The notes beneath the pieces were generated by a model. It saw only the letters and a program-made list of their open reading frames with translations, did not search any database and was not told the DNA's origin. A stretch of 5,394 nt of DNA from Saprospiraceae bacterium UBA7328 (GTDB lineage: Bacteria; Bacteroidota; Bacteroidia; Chitinophagales; Saprospiraceae): assembly GCA_002471345.1 (NCBI GenBank), contig DKPS01000206.1, forward strand, positions 14,780-20,173, in the 5' to 3' direction. A program made the position numbers and the translations under genes. How positions within the stretch are numbered: the first letter of the stretch is position 1; each line of letters starts with the position of its first letter. This document shows, in pieces, positions 1 to 5,394 of the stretch.

Positions 1-657
1 AAACCAATAATGATTGGTTCTTCCTCTCGGCCACGATTCTCTATATTCTCTATGATTTGGATCTGGAGTGATATGTTTTCCTTTATGCTCATTAGCCCAA
101 GTGGAAAAACGATGAAGACCATCAGGGTTAAAACTAGGATCCAAAATGATTACTGCATGATCTAGAAGATCATTTATATGATCACTTTGACCTGCTGCCA
201 GGTAATAAACATTAAGTAAGGCAGCATTACTTCCACTTGCCTCATTTCCATGGATGCTATATCCTTGATAGATCACAACAGGAATATTTTCAATATCAGC
301 CGAAGCACTACTATTTGGGTCCGTAAGAGATCTGTGGTTGGCTTTGATCTGATCCAGTTTGCTATGATTTTCTGGTGAAGTGATAATTAGATTTAATAAA
401 GGTCTGTTTTCATGAGTTCGGCCTATTTCATTGATTACAATACGGTCACTCTGAGATGCCACATGTTTCATATAATAATGAAGCTGATCATGACTTACAT
501 GCCAATCTCCTACTTGGTAACCTAAAAATTCCTCAGGAGTGCTAATTGTTTCATTTAAAGGAATATCAGGTAGATAGTAATTGAGGTCAACAGATTGAGC
601 AGTGATTTGAAAATAACTTCCTAAAAGAAGAACTAGAAGATAATTTTTGAATTGCAT
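1..657 (-). CDS. Secreted M14-family zinc carboxypeptidase, N-terminal part (runs off left edge)
   Basis: This is the first 219 codons of an exported metallopeptidase. The reading frame is open from the ATG at 657-655 to the window edge with no stop. Residues 1-20 form a signal peptide: a Lys near the N-terminus, a Leu/Val-rich core, then a likely cleavage near ITAQ-S. The M14 zinc-binding HxxE motif is seen as H136-G-N-E139 within YSIHGNEASG. A DPSFNPDG block (residues 173-180) matches the conserved NPDG region of the family. The third zinc His, the substrate-binding Asn-Arg pair and the catalytic Glu would lie beyond the window. M14 enzymes remove C-terminal residues or cleave amide bonds in peptides; related Bacteroidota proteins are usually several hundred residues long and act outside the cytoplasm. 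Substrate and any C-terminal sorting domain cannot be judged. The gene is divergent from the membrane-protein operon. The family call is firm; the exact specificity is unknown. Confidence 0.9.
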   Translation of the reverse strand, partial: MQFKNYLLVLLLGSYFQITAQSVDLNYYLPDIPLNETISTPEEFLGYQVGDWHVSHDQLHYYMKHVASQSDRIVINEIGRTHENRPLLNLIITSPENHSKLDQIKANHRSLTDPNSSASADIENIPVVIYQGYSIHGNEASGSNAALLNVYYLAAGQSDHINDLLDHAVIILDPSFNPDGLHRFSTWANEHKGKHITPDPNHREYRESWPRGRTNHYWF

Positions 658-688
658 CTTTGTTAGTGATTATTAAATAATATTAGAG

Positions 689-720
689 CAAATTGACTTT
701 TAATCAATTGATTTTCTCAA
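689..720 (-). promoter_or_regulatory. Candidate promoter of the M14 peptidase gene
   Basis: Read on the minus strand, TTG (720-718) is followed after 21 bases by TCAATTTG (696-689). This is one mismatch from the Bacteroidota -7 consensus TAnnTTTG, and the spacing falls in the usual range. A transcript would begin near 683, giving a leader of about 26 bases before the ATG at 657. The element overlaps the first codons of the divergent plus-strand gene. The match is imperfect and the DNA is AT-rich, so this is tentative. Confidence 0.4.
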
Positions 721-995
721 TAATAGTGTGTTTCTCATTATTTGCAGTGACTAATATTGTCATTAGATTTACCGTTTTCCGAATGTACAGCGATCTGAGA
801 AAAAAAGGTGTAGAATTAAGTGGTAAATGCCTTTTTGATAAGCAAACTTTAGACAAAGAAGTGAATTCCGGCTACATTGAACACGCAGAATTGATTTATA
901 GATTTGTGAAATATACTCGATTTGCAATGACCTTTGCAACTATTCTTATAGGACTTATTATGATCATGGGATATCTACTGCTCAAAACGAGATGA
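693..995 (+). CDS. Small two-helix membrane protein of unknown function
   Basis: I do not recognise this 100-residue protein. Two hydrophobic segments are visible, about residues 5-26 and 77-97. Between them is a charged, Lys/Arg/Glu-rich loop of about 50 residues that begins MYSDLRKKG and contains one Cys (C46). There is no lipobox or recognisable catalytic motif. The start is uncertain: an in-frame stop at 684-686 leaves TTG 693, TTG 708, GTG 726 and ATG 783 as choices. ATG 783 would remove the first helix entirely, so an upstream non-ATG start is favoured; TTG 693 gives the longest form. No clear Shine-Dalgarno site precedes it. The gene ends one base before the start assigned to the sugar transferase, so the two are probably co-transcribed and this protein may act at the membrane with that enzyme. 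That functional link is inference from position only. Confidence 0.6.
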   Translation: MTFNQLIFSIIVCFSLFAVTNIVIRFTVFRMYSDLRKKGVELSGKCLFDKQTLDKEVNSGYIEHAELIYRFVKYTRFAMTFATILIGLIMIMGYLLLKTR

Positions 996-996
996 T

Positions 997-2424
997 TTGA
1001 ATAGAGCCACAAACAATTTAAATCAATTGCGTCCTTGGGAAATATCATATATGCTTATTGACTTTTTGTCTGCATCATTAGTTTGGTTGCTTTTCTTCAT
1101 TTACAGAAAAATCAATGAAATACCTGAGGCATATTTTGAATGGAGAGACGTCTGGAATGACCAAATGTTATATTGGGGAATGCTCTTGATTCCATTAGGT
1201 TGGATCATATTGTATTTTGGGACAGAGCAATACCAAAAAATAGCAAGACAATCTCGAATTATCATTGCTATAAGAACATTTTTTCAAAGTATCTTGGGAG
1301 GATTTGTTCTCCTTTTAACTGTATTAGTTGATGATGATTTGCTAAAATATAAATCTTATATCACGCCCTTTTTCATTTTGATAAGTATTCATTTTCTGAT
1401 TACTATTTTATCAAGAACAGGTTTTTTGACTATTCTTAAAGGACAGATAAAGGCAGGTCGAATAGGGTTTAATACATTGATAGTTGGGAGTGGGCCTATT
1501 GCACAAAATGTATATACTGATTTGAAAAAGATTCCATCATGGGGATATAATGTATTGGGATTTGTAGGTGCAAAAGGTTCTAAATTCAACAATTTACCTA
1601 TACTAGGAGACTTTCCATCAGTGTCCTCAATAGTAAATGATCATTCTATTTCTGAGGTGGTTTTTGTAAAAGAGCGTGACAATAGTCAAAGTGTCCAGTC
1701 ATTCTTAAATACCCAATATCCATTTCATAAAGGAATTCAGATCAATGTGTCAGCACATGAACCTTATAATTTAAGCAAGGTGAAAATTCGACCTATTCCC
1801 AATACTGAAGTATTAGCCATTGATCTCCATGACATGTCCAACTGGGAAAAAATAGTGAAGAGACTTTTTGATATTCTTGTAAGTCTTTTGCTTCTTCTTC
1901 TCCTTCTGCCATTATTTTTCTGGATTACGATCAAGGTTAAACTTTCATCCTCTGGTCCAGTGTTTTTCACTCAAGATAGATTGGGTTTTCGAGGACAAAA
2001 ATTTAGAATATTAAAATTTAGATCAATGTTTGAAGATTCAGAAAAAAGCGGCCCTGCGCTTTCATTTGACGGAGATGAACGTTGTACTAAATTTGGAGCA
2101 TTCATGCGAAAGTGGAGGTTAGATGAAATGCCTCAATTTATAAATGTTATTAAAGGAGACATGTCATTGATAGGACCTAGACCTGAAAGACAGTATTATA
2201 TTGACCAATTGATTAAAGAAGAACCCCGCTATAATTATCTGCTTTCCGTACGCCCTGGTATTACTTCATTAGGTCAAGTTAAATATGGATATGCTTCTAA
2301 TCTGCAACAAATGCAAAAAAGATTGAAATTTGACCTTCTGTATTTAGAAAATAGATCACTTAGGCTGGATATTAAAATTCTATTTTATACATTTCTTGTT
2401 TTACTGCAAGGTCAAGGTAAATAG
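997..2424 (+). CDS. Polyprenyl-phosphate sugar-1-phosphate transferase (initiating glycosyltransferase, WbaP-like architecture)
   Basis: This 475-residue inner-membrane enzyme would transfer a sugar-1-phosphate from a nucleotide sugar to undecaprenyl phosphate, the first step of exopolysaccharide, capsule or O-antigen-like assembly. Four N-terminal membrane helices lie near residues 19-38, 56-76, 91-111 and 120-138. A Rossmann-like domain follows, with VGSGPIA at 163-169. The catalytic bacterial sugar transferase domain starts near residue 284: KRLFD leads into a very Leu-rich membrane-embedded helix (about 291-312), then come the KFRSM segment (340-344), the Asp-Glu dyad D376-E377 in RLDEMPQF, GPRPE at 393-397 and RPGITSLGQV at 419-428. 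Length and domain order match full-length members. The TTG at 997 is chosen because it leaves a cytoplasmic tail before helix 1. ATG 1051 (residue 19) is a realistic alternative, giving 457 residues. It follows the small membrane gene by 1 base and precedes aroE by 3. The sugar donor cannot be read from sequence. Confidence 0.93.
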   Translation: MNRATNNLNQLRPWEISYMLIDFLSASLVWLLFFIYRKINEIPEAYFEWRDVWNDQMLYWGMLLIPLGWIILYFGTEQYQKIARQSRIIIAIRTFFQSILGGFVLLLTVLVDDDLLKYKSYITPFFILISIHFLITILSRTGFLTILKGQIKAGRIGFNTLIVGSGPIAQNVYTDLKKIPSWGYNVLGFVGAKGSKFNNLPILGDFPSVSSIVNDHSISEVVFVKERDNSQSVQSFLNTQYPFHKGIQINVSAHEPYNLSKVKIRPIPNTEVLAIDLHDMSNWEKIVKRLFDILVSLLLLLLLLPLFFWITIKVKLSSSGPVFFTQDRLGFRGQKFRILKFRSMFEDSEKSGPALSFDGDERCTKFGAFMRKWRLDEMPQFINVIKGDMSLIGPRPERQYYIDQLIKEEPRYNYLLSVRPGITSLGQVKYGYASNLQQMQKRLKFDLLYLENRSLRLDIKILFYTFLVLLQGQGK

Positions 2425-2427
2425 TAC

Positions 2428-3153
2428 ATGAGAACATATGGATTGATAGGATATCCACTAACGCATTCTTTTTCGCCAGGTTATTTCAAAATAAAATTTG
2501 AAAAAGAAGGCATATTAAATTCGGAATACAAAGCATTTGAATTAGAGGTTATTGATGATCTCGAAGAATTGATATCAAATCATAGTCCCAGAGGTTTAAA
2601 TGTGACCATTCCATACAAAAAAGCCGTTATAGACTTTTTGGACGAATTGAGCCCAGAAGCAAAGAGAATAGGTGCTGTCAATACGATTAAAATTGATGGG
2701 GATCTTCGCATAGGATACAACACAGATATATATGGATTCCAAGAATCATTAGAAAGGTTTATTGGTGATGAAAAACCAGAGGATGCTTTAGTTCTAGGTA
2801 CAGGGGGAGCAGCACAAGCCATTCAATATGTGCTTGAAGAATTAGACATATGCTACCATAACGTGAGCAGACGGTCAGGATATTTGAATTATGGTGATTT
2901 AGATGAACCCATGATGAAAAAGCATCAGCTTATTATTAATACTACTCCTCTTGGTACTTATCCAAACACTATGGCATTCCCAGATATTCCATACGAATAT
3001 TTGTCCAAAGATCACTTTCTCTATGACCTAGTCTATAACCCTGCGGCAACTGAATTTATGAAAAGAGGAAAAAGTGCTGATGCTAGGGTGAAAAATGGGT
3101 TGGACATGTTGTATTTGCAAGCAGAAAAATCATGGGATATTTGGAATTCATAA
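2428..3153 (+). CDS. aroE: Shikimate dehydrogenase (NADP-dependent)
   Basis: AroE reduces 3-dehydroshikimate to shikimate with NADPH in the cytosolic chorismate pathway to aromatic amino acids. The shikimate-binding serines are S14 and S16 in THSFSP. NVTIPYK at 58-64 supplies the catalytic K64, with N85 (AVNT) and D100 (YNTD) as its usual partners. The nucleotide-binding loop is GTGGAA at 124-129. NVSRR at 145-149 carries the arginines expected to hold the NADP 2'-phosphate. NTTPLG (171-176) and the C-terminal NGLDMLYLQ block (223-231) complete the family pattern. At 241 residues it is shorter than the roughly 270-residue E. coli enzyme but has every motif, so it is intact. The ATG lies 3 bases after the sugar transferase stop. 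AAGG at 2414-2417 is a weak, slightly distant ribosome site, so translation may depend on coupling. The convergent neighbour is galK. Confidence 0.96.
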   Translation: MRTYGLIGYPLTHSFSPGYFKIKFEKEGILNSEYKAFELEVIDDLEELISNHSPRGLNVTIPYKKAVIDFLDELSPEAKRIGAVNTIKIDGDLRIGYNTDIYGFQESLERFIGDEKPEDALVLGTGGAAQAIQYVLEELDICYHNVSRRSGYLNYGDLDEPMMKKHQLIINTTPLGTYPNTMAFPDIPYEYLSKDHFLYDLVYNPAATEFMKRGKSADARVKNGLDMLYLQAEKSWDIWNS

Positions 3154-3160
3154 GGCCAAA

Positions 3161-3179
3161 AATTCATAGAGAATGAATT
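3161..3179. terminator. Weak hairpin between convergent aroE and galK
   Basis: AATTCAT (3161-3167) and ATGAATT (3173-3179) form a perfect 7-base-pair stem around a 5-base loop. It lies in the 34-base gap between two converging stop codons, where a bidirectional terminator would be expected. The stem has only one G-C pair. The T-rich stretch after it on the plus strand is short and interrupted (CTAATTTTC at 3188-3196), so this is not a convincing intrinsic terminator. GAATTC also occurs at 3144-3149, 3175-3180 and 3183-3188, which offers alternative weak pairings. Confidence 0.3.
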
Positions 3180-3187
3180 CCAGAATT

Positions 3188-4336
3188 CTAATTTTCAAAA
3201 ACTGATACTCCATCTCCAATCTTAATATCGTATACTTTAGACGATATTCCGGTAATGGCCTTATAAGAGCTCGATATTTTCTGAGCTGTTGTAAGGGCAT
3301 TTTTGGATTCTATTAAGTTAAGAGTACATCCTCCAAATCCTCCACCTATCATTCTTGCTCCAATTACGCCTTCGCTTTTTTTTGCTAAATCAACAAGAAG
3401 GTCCACTTCTTTGCAACTGACTTGATATTGATCTCTGAGTCCTTCATGTGAAGCATAAATCAAATTACCTACTTTTCCTATGTCCTTTTTGGCTAAAGCG
3501 GCACAAAATTTATGGACTCGTCTATTCTCTTCAATTATAAAGCGAGCTCTAGCTTTTTGAATCAGGCTCAACGATTTTTCTACAGCATCAATTTGTGCTA
3601 AAGTTGCCATGCTCAAATGCCGGACTTTAGGATACTTCTTCTGAATTATCGTCAATGCTTCTTTCCCTTCCCTCACTCTGTCATTGTAAGCAGAGTTTAC
3701 TAGTGAATGAGAAACATTAGAATCTATTAACACAAAACTATATCCATTCATCCTAAGTGGAATTTGGCTGTATTCATGTGTCTCACAATTAAGTAGCATG
3801 GCATGATCAGCTATTCCATTTAGAACACTGAACTGATCCATTATGCCTCCTTGAAGCTCTAAGAAATGATGATTGCTTGATCTACTTATCTCTATCATTT
3901 CCATATGATCTAGTCCAAGATCATATGCCTGATTCAATATTTTAAGAAATCCACATTCCAAAGCAGATGAAGAACTCAGACCGCCACCGATGGGGATATT
4001 TCCACCAAAAACCATATTGAAATTTCTAATCTCAAGTCCTTTATTTTTTAAGACCTGAAGGATGCCTATAATGAAATTTGCCCAAGTATTGTTTTCTAGC
4101 TTTTCTAACGATTCAATAGTGACTTTCTCATCCAGGTCATAAGAATATAGCTCTATTGATTTTTCTTTGTTTTTTCCAAATGCAAAAAACATATGCTTAT
4201 CTATAGCAGCTGGTAAAACAAAGCCCTTATTATAATCGGTGTGTTCTCCTATTAGATTTATTCTGCCTGGTGCTCTAGCTAATAACTCGGCTTTCCTGCC
4301 GAATAGGGTTGAATACTTGTTTGAAATATTTTGCAT
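3188..4336 (-). CDS. galK: Galactokinase (GHMP kinase family)
   Basis: GalK phosphorylates alpha-D-galactose at C1 with ATP, the entry step of the cytosolic Leloir pathway. The galactokinase signature GRINLIGEHTDYN spans residues 24-36, with the sugar-contacting E31, H32 and D34 and the catalytic-region R25. The GHMP phosphate-binding loop GGGLSSSSAL is at 117-126. GGIMDQ at 163-168 holds the expected catalytic base D167, and the C-terminal motif MIGGGFGGC is at 329-337. Its 382 residues equal the E. coli enzyme's length and no motif is missing. The ATG at 4336-4334 places the signature at the usual distance from the N-terminus. No Shine-Dalgarno sequence is visible, as is common in Bacteroidota. 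galT, galE/galM and a sugar transporter are absent from the window, and the gene is flanked by aroE (convergent) and lepA (divergent), so it appears to be transcribed alone. Other GHMP kinases such as arabinokinase are less likely given the full galactokinase signature. Confidence 0.95.
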   Translation of the reverse strand: MQNISNKYSTLFGRKAELLARAPGRINLIGEHTDYNKGFVLPAAIDKHMFFAFGKNKEKSIELYSYDLDEKVTIESLEKLENNTWANFIIGILQVLKNKGLEIRNFNMVFGGNIPIGGGLSSSSALECGFLKILNQAYDLGLDHMEMIEISRSSNHHFLELQGGIMDQFSVLNGIADHAMLLNCETHEYSQIPLRMNGYSFVLIDSNVSHSLVNSAYNDRVREGKEALTIIQKKYPKVRHLSMATLAQIDAVEKSLSLIQKARARFIIEENRRVHKFCAALAKKDIGKVGNLIYASHEGLRDQYQVSCKEVDLLVDLAKKSEGVIGARMIGGGFGGCTLNLIESKNALTTAQKISSSYKAITGISSKVYDIKIGDGVSVFEN

Positions 4337-4353
4337 AAGAAATAGAAAGTGTG

Positions 4354-4387
4354 CAAATGTAACATGTCTGAATTAATAGTCATCAAA
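4354..4387 (-). promoter_or_regulatory. galK promoter, Bacteroidota type
   Basis: On the minus strand TTTG (4387-4384) is followed after 22 bases by TACATTTG (4361-4354). This is an exact match to the -7 consensus TAnnTTTG, with a normal spacer. Transcription should start near 4348, giving a leader of roughly 12 bases that lacks a Shine-Dalgarno site. This is the best-formed promoter in the window. The assignment rests on sequence match only. Confidence 0.65.
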
Positions 4388-4404
4388 ATATAATTATGAT
4401 ATCG

Positions 4405-4452
4405 GTTCTTATACAAAATGGTTGAGATCAGTTGAGACTTGTCTGTTCTTAT
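4405..4452 (+). repeat. Paired short direct repeats in the galK/lepA divergent region
   Basis: GTTCTTAT occurs at 4405-4412 and again at 4445-4452, exactly 40 bases apart. Between them GTTGAGA occurs at 4421-4427 and 4431-4437, exactly 10 bases apart. Both offsets are near whole helical turns, which would put copies on the same DNA face. They lie upstream of both divergent genes and could be binding sites for a regulator, but such short matches in AT-rich DNA may also be chance. Confidence 0.35.
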
Positions 4453-4478
4453 TCCCTAAATAGTAATTAAACAACCTC

Positions 4479-4486
4479 TATATTTG
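4479..4486 (+). promoter_or_regulatory. lepA -7 promoter element next to the start codon
   Basis: TATATTTG matches the Bacteroidota -7 consensus TAnnTTTG exactly and ends only 5 bases before the lepA ATG. No TTG lies at the usual 17-23 base distance upstream (4453-4461 reads TCCCTAAAT), so the -33 element is missing or weak. If used, transcription would start at or within a few bases of the ATG. Confidence 0.55.
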
Positions 4487-4491
4487 CACTA

Positions 4492-5394
4492 ATGAAGAAC
4501 ATAAGAAATTTCTGTGTCATCGCTCATATTGATCATGGTAAGAGCACATTATCTGATCGCCTTCTTGAGTTCACTCAGACTATTGCAGAGAGAAAGATGA
4601 AAGATCAAGCACTTGATGATATGGATCTAGAGCGAGAGAGAGGAATTACTATAAAGAGCCATGCAATTCAGATGTATTATAATCATGATGATGGTGAGAC
4701 TTATACTTTTAATCTAATTGATACACCTGGTCATGTTGATTTCTCATATGAAGTATCTCGATCAATTGCTGCATGTGAAGGAGCATTACTTTTAGTAGAT
4801 GCCTCTCAAGGAGTGCAGGCACAGACTATTTCTAATCTTTATTTGGCTATTGAGCATGATCTTGAAATTATTCCAATTTTGAATAAAGTGGACATGGAAA
4901 GTGCCATGATCGAAGAAATGTCCGATCAAATTATTGATCTTATTGGATGTGCAAGTGAGGAAATTGTTCTGGCTAGTGGTAAAACGGGCATTGGGATACA
5001 AGATATAATGAATGCAGTAGTAGACCGTATTCCTGCTCCAAAAGGTGATCCAGAGGCTCCATTACAGGCATTGATTTTTGACTCAATGTTCAATTCTTTT
5101 AGAGGAGTGATTGCTTATTATAGAATAATGAATGGCACTCTGAAGAAAGGACAAGGTATCCGATTTATTCATACTGGTAAGGATTATTTCGCAGATGAGA
5201 TTGGGGTGCTACAACTTGATCAGGTACCTAAAAAAGAAATGGGCACAGGAGATGTAGGATATGTCATTACAGGTATCAAAGAGTCGAAAGAAATCAAAGT
5301 AGGAGATACAATCACAAGTACTGACAATCCTTGTTCTGATGGCATTCATGGCTTTGAGGAGGTAAAACCAATGGTGTTTGCTGGTATCTATCCT
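4492..5394 (+). CDS. lepA: Elongation factor 4 (LepA) GTPase, N-terminal part (runs off right edge)
   Basis: This is the first 301 codons of LepA, a ribosome-binding translational GTPase linked to elongation and initiation fidelity. The frame is open from ATG 4492 to the window end; full family members are about 600 residues. GTPase motifs appear in order: P-loop AHIDHGKST (11-19), switch I RERGITI (48-54), DTPGH (77-81) with the catalytic-type H81, NKVD (131-134) and the G5 loop ASGKTG (161-166). [14 protein letters not shown] and the [20 protein letters not shown] region are typical of LepA rather than EF-G, BipA/TypA or IF2. Domain II begins near residue 187 ([12 protein letters not shown]) and includes [10 protein letters not shown] (229-238). 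[10 protein letters not shown] (292-301) marks the start of domain III. The LepA-specific C-terminal domain lies outside the window. The start is firm because the family begins at this point ([17 protein letters not shown]). No ribosome site precedes it. Confidence 0.96.
   Translation, partial: MKNIRNFCVIAHIDHGKSTLSDRLLEFTQTIAERKMKDQALDDMDLERERGITIKSHAIQMYYNHDDGETYTFNLIDTPGHVDFSYEVSRSIAACEGALLLVDASQGVQAQTISNLYLAIEHDLEIIPILNKVDMESAMIEEMSDQIIDLIGCASEEIVLASGKTGIGIQDIMNAVVDRIPAPKGDPEAPLQALIFDSMFNSFRGVIAYYRIMNGTLKKGQGIRFIHTGKDYFADEIGVLQLDQVPKKEMGTGDVGYVITGIKESKEIKVGDTITSTDNPCSDGIHGFEEVKPMVFAGIYP

Noticed and set aside
800..806. Run of seven A in the small membrane gene, a possible slippage or frameshift site
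   Set aside because: The frame continues normally to a sensible second helix and stop, and there is no alternative-frame product of note.
1389..1592. Minus-strand open frame of 67 codons inside the sugar transferase gene
   Set aside because: It lies wholly opposite a well-supported coding region, and its translation shows no domain, signal or start context.
1891..1900. CTT trinucleotide run, a possible phase-variable microsatellite
   Set aside because: It has only about three units and encodes Leu in a membrane helix. Slippage by whole units would not switch the gene off.
1764..1970. Minus-strand open frame of 68 codons inside the sugar transferase gene
   Set aside because: It is a shadow of the catalytic domain coding strand. 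Its Arg-rich run simply reflects the poly-Leu codons opposite.
2580..2822. Minus-strand open frame of 80 codons inside aroE
   Set aside because: It is antisense to conserved AroE motifs and has no recognisable protein features.
2428..3153. Possibility that the short AroE is truncated
   Set aside because: All substrate, catalytic and cofactor motifs through the C-terminal NGLDMLYLQ block are present, so the protein is compact rather than broken.
4390..4397. ATAATTAT palindrome upstream of galK
   Set aside because: An 8-base AT-only palindrome is expected by chance in DNA of this composition.
4792..5001. Minus-strand open frame of 69 codons inside lepA
   Set aside because: It is antisense to the conserved LepA GTPase domain and reads as non-coding sequence.

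Overview
The window is AT-rich. Its features fit a member of the Bacteroidota, most likely a Cytophagales- or Flavobacteriia-like marine or soil bacterium. Three observations support this. Promoter-like sites upstream of galK and lepA match the Bacteroidota consensus (TTTG about 20 bases before TAnnTTTG). Start codons mostly lack a Shine-Dalgarno sequence. The LepA, sugar transferase and secreted M14 peptidase proteins read like those of this phylum. The genus cannot be fixed from sequence alone.

Layout, left to right. Bases 1-657 (minus) are the N-terminal 219 codons of a secreted M14 zinc carboxypeptidase that runs off the left edge. A short divergent gap follows, then three tightly packed plus-strand genes: a 100-residue protein with two membrane segments (693-995), a polyprenyl-phosphate sugar-1-phosphate transferase (997-2424), and shikimate dehydrogenase aroE (2428-3153). 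Gaps of 1 and 3 bases suggest a single operon. aroE converges on galactokinase galK (3188-4336, minus) across a 34-base gap holding a weak hairpin. A 155-base divergent region (4337-4491) carries a well-formed galK promoter and a lepA -7 element almost touching the lepA start codon. lepA (elongation factor 4, plus) occupies 4492 to the right edge as its first 301 codons.

Functionally the window is mostly housekeeping and envelope biology. The sugar transferase starts lipid-linked glycan assembly for exopolysaccharide or O-antigen-like polymers, and the small membrane protein ahead of it is an unrecognised possible partner. AroE works in aromatic amino acid synthesis, GalK in galactose use, LepA in translation, and the peptidase in exported protein turnover. 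No galT, galE, galactose transporter or other glycan-assembly gene lies in the window, so pathway context is limited.

I looked for an undescribed system and found none. No mobile element, CRISPR array, tRNA or rRNA is visible. The points most worth checking are the probably leaderless lepA transcript, the paired repeats in the galK/lepA divergent region, and the unknown small membrane protein in the transferase operon.
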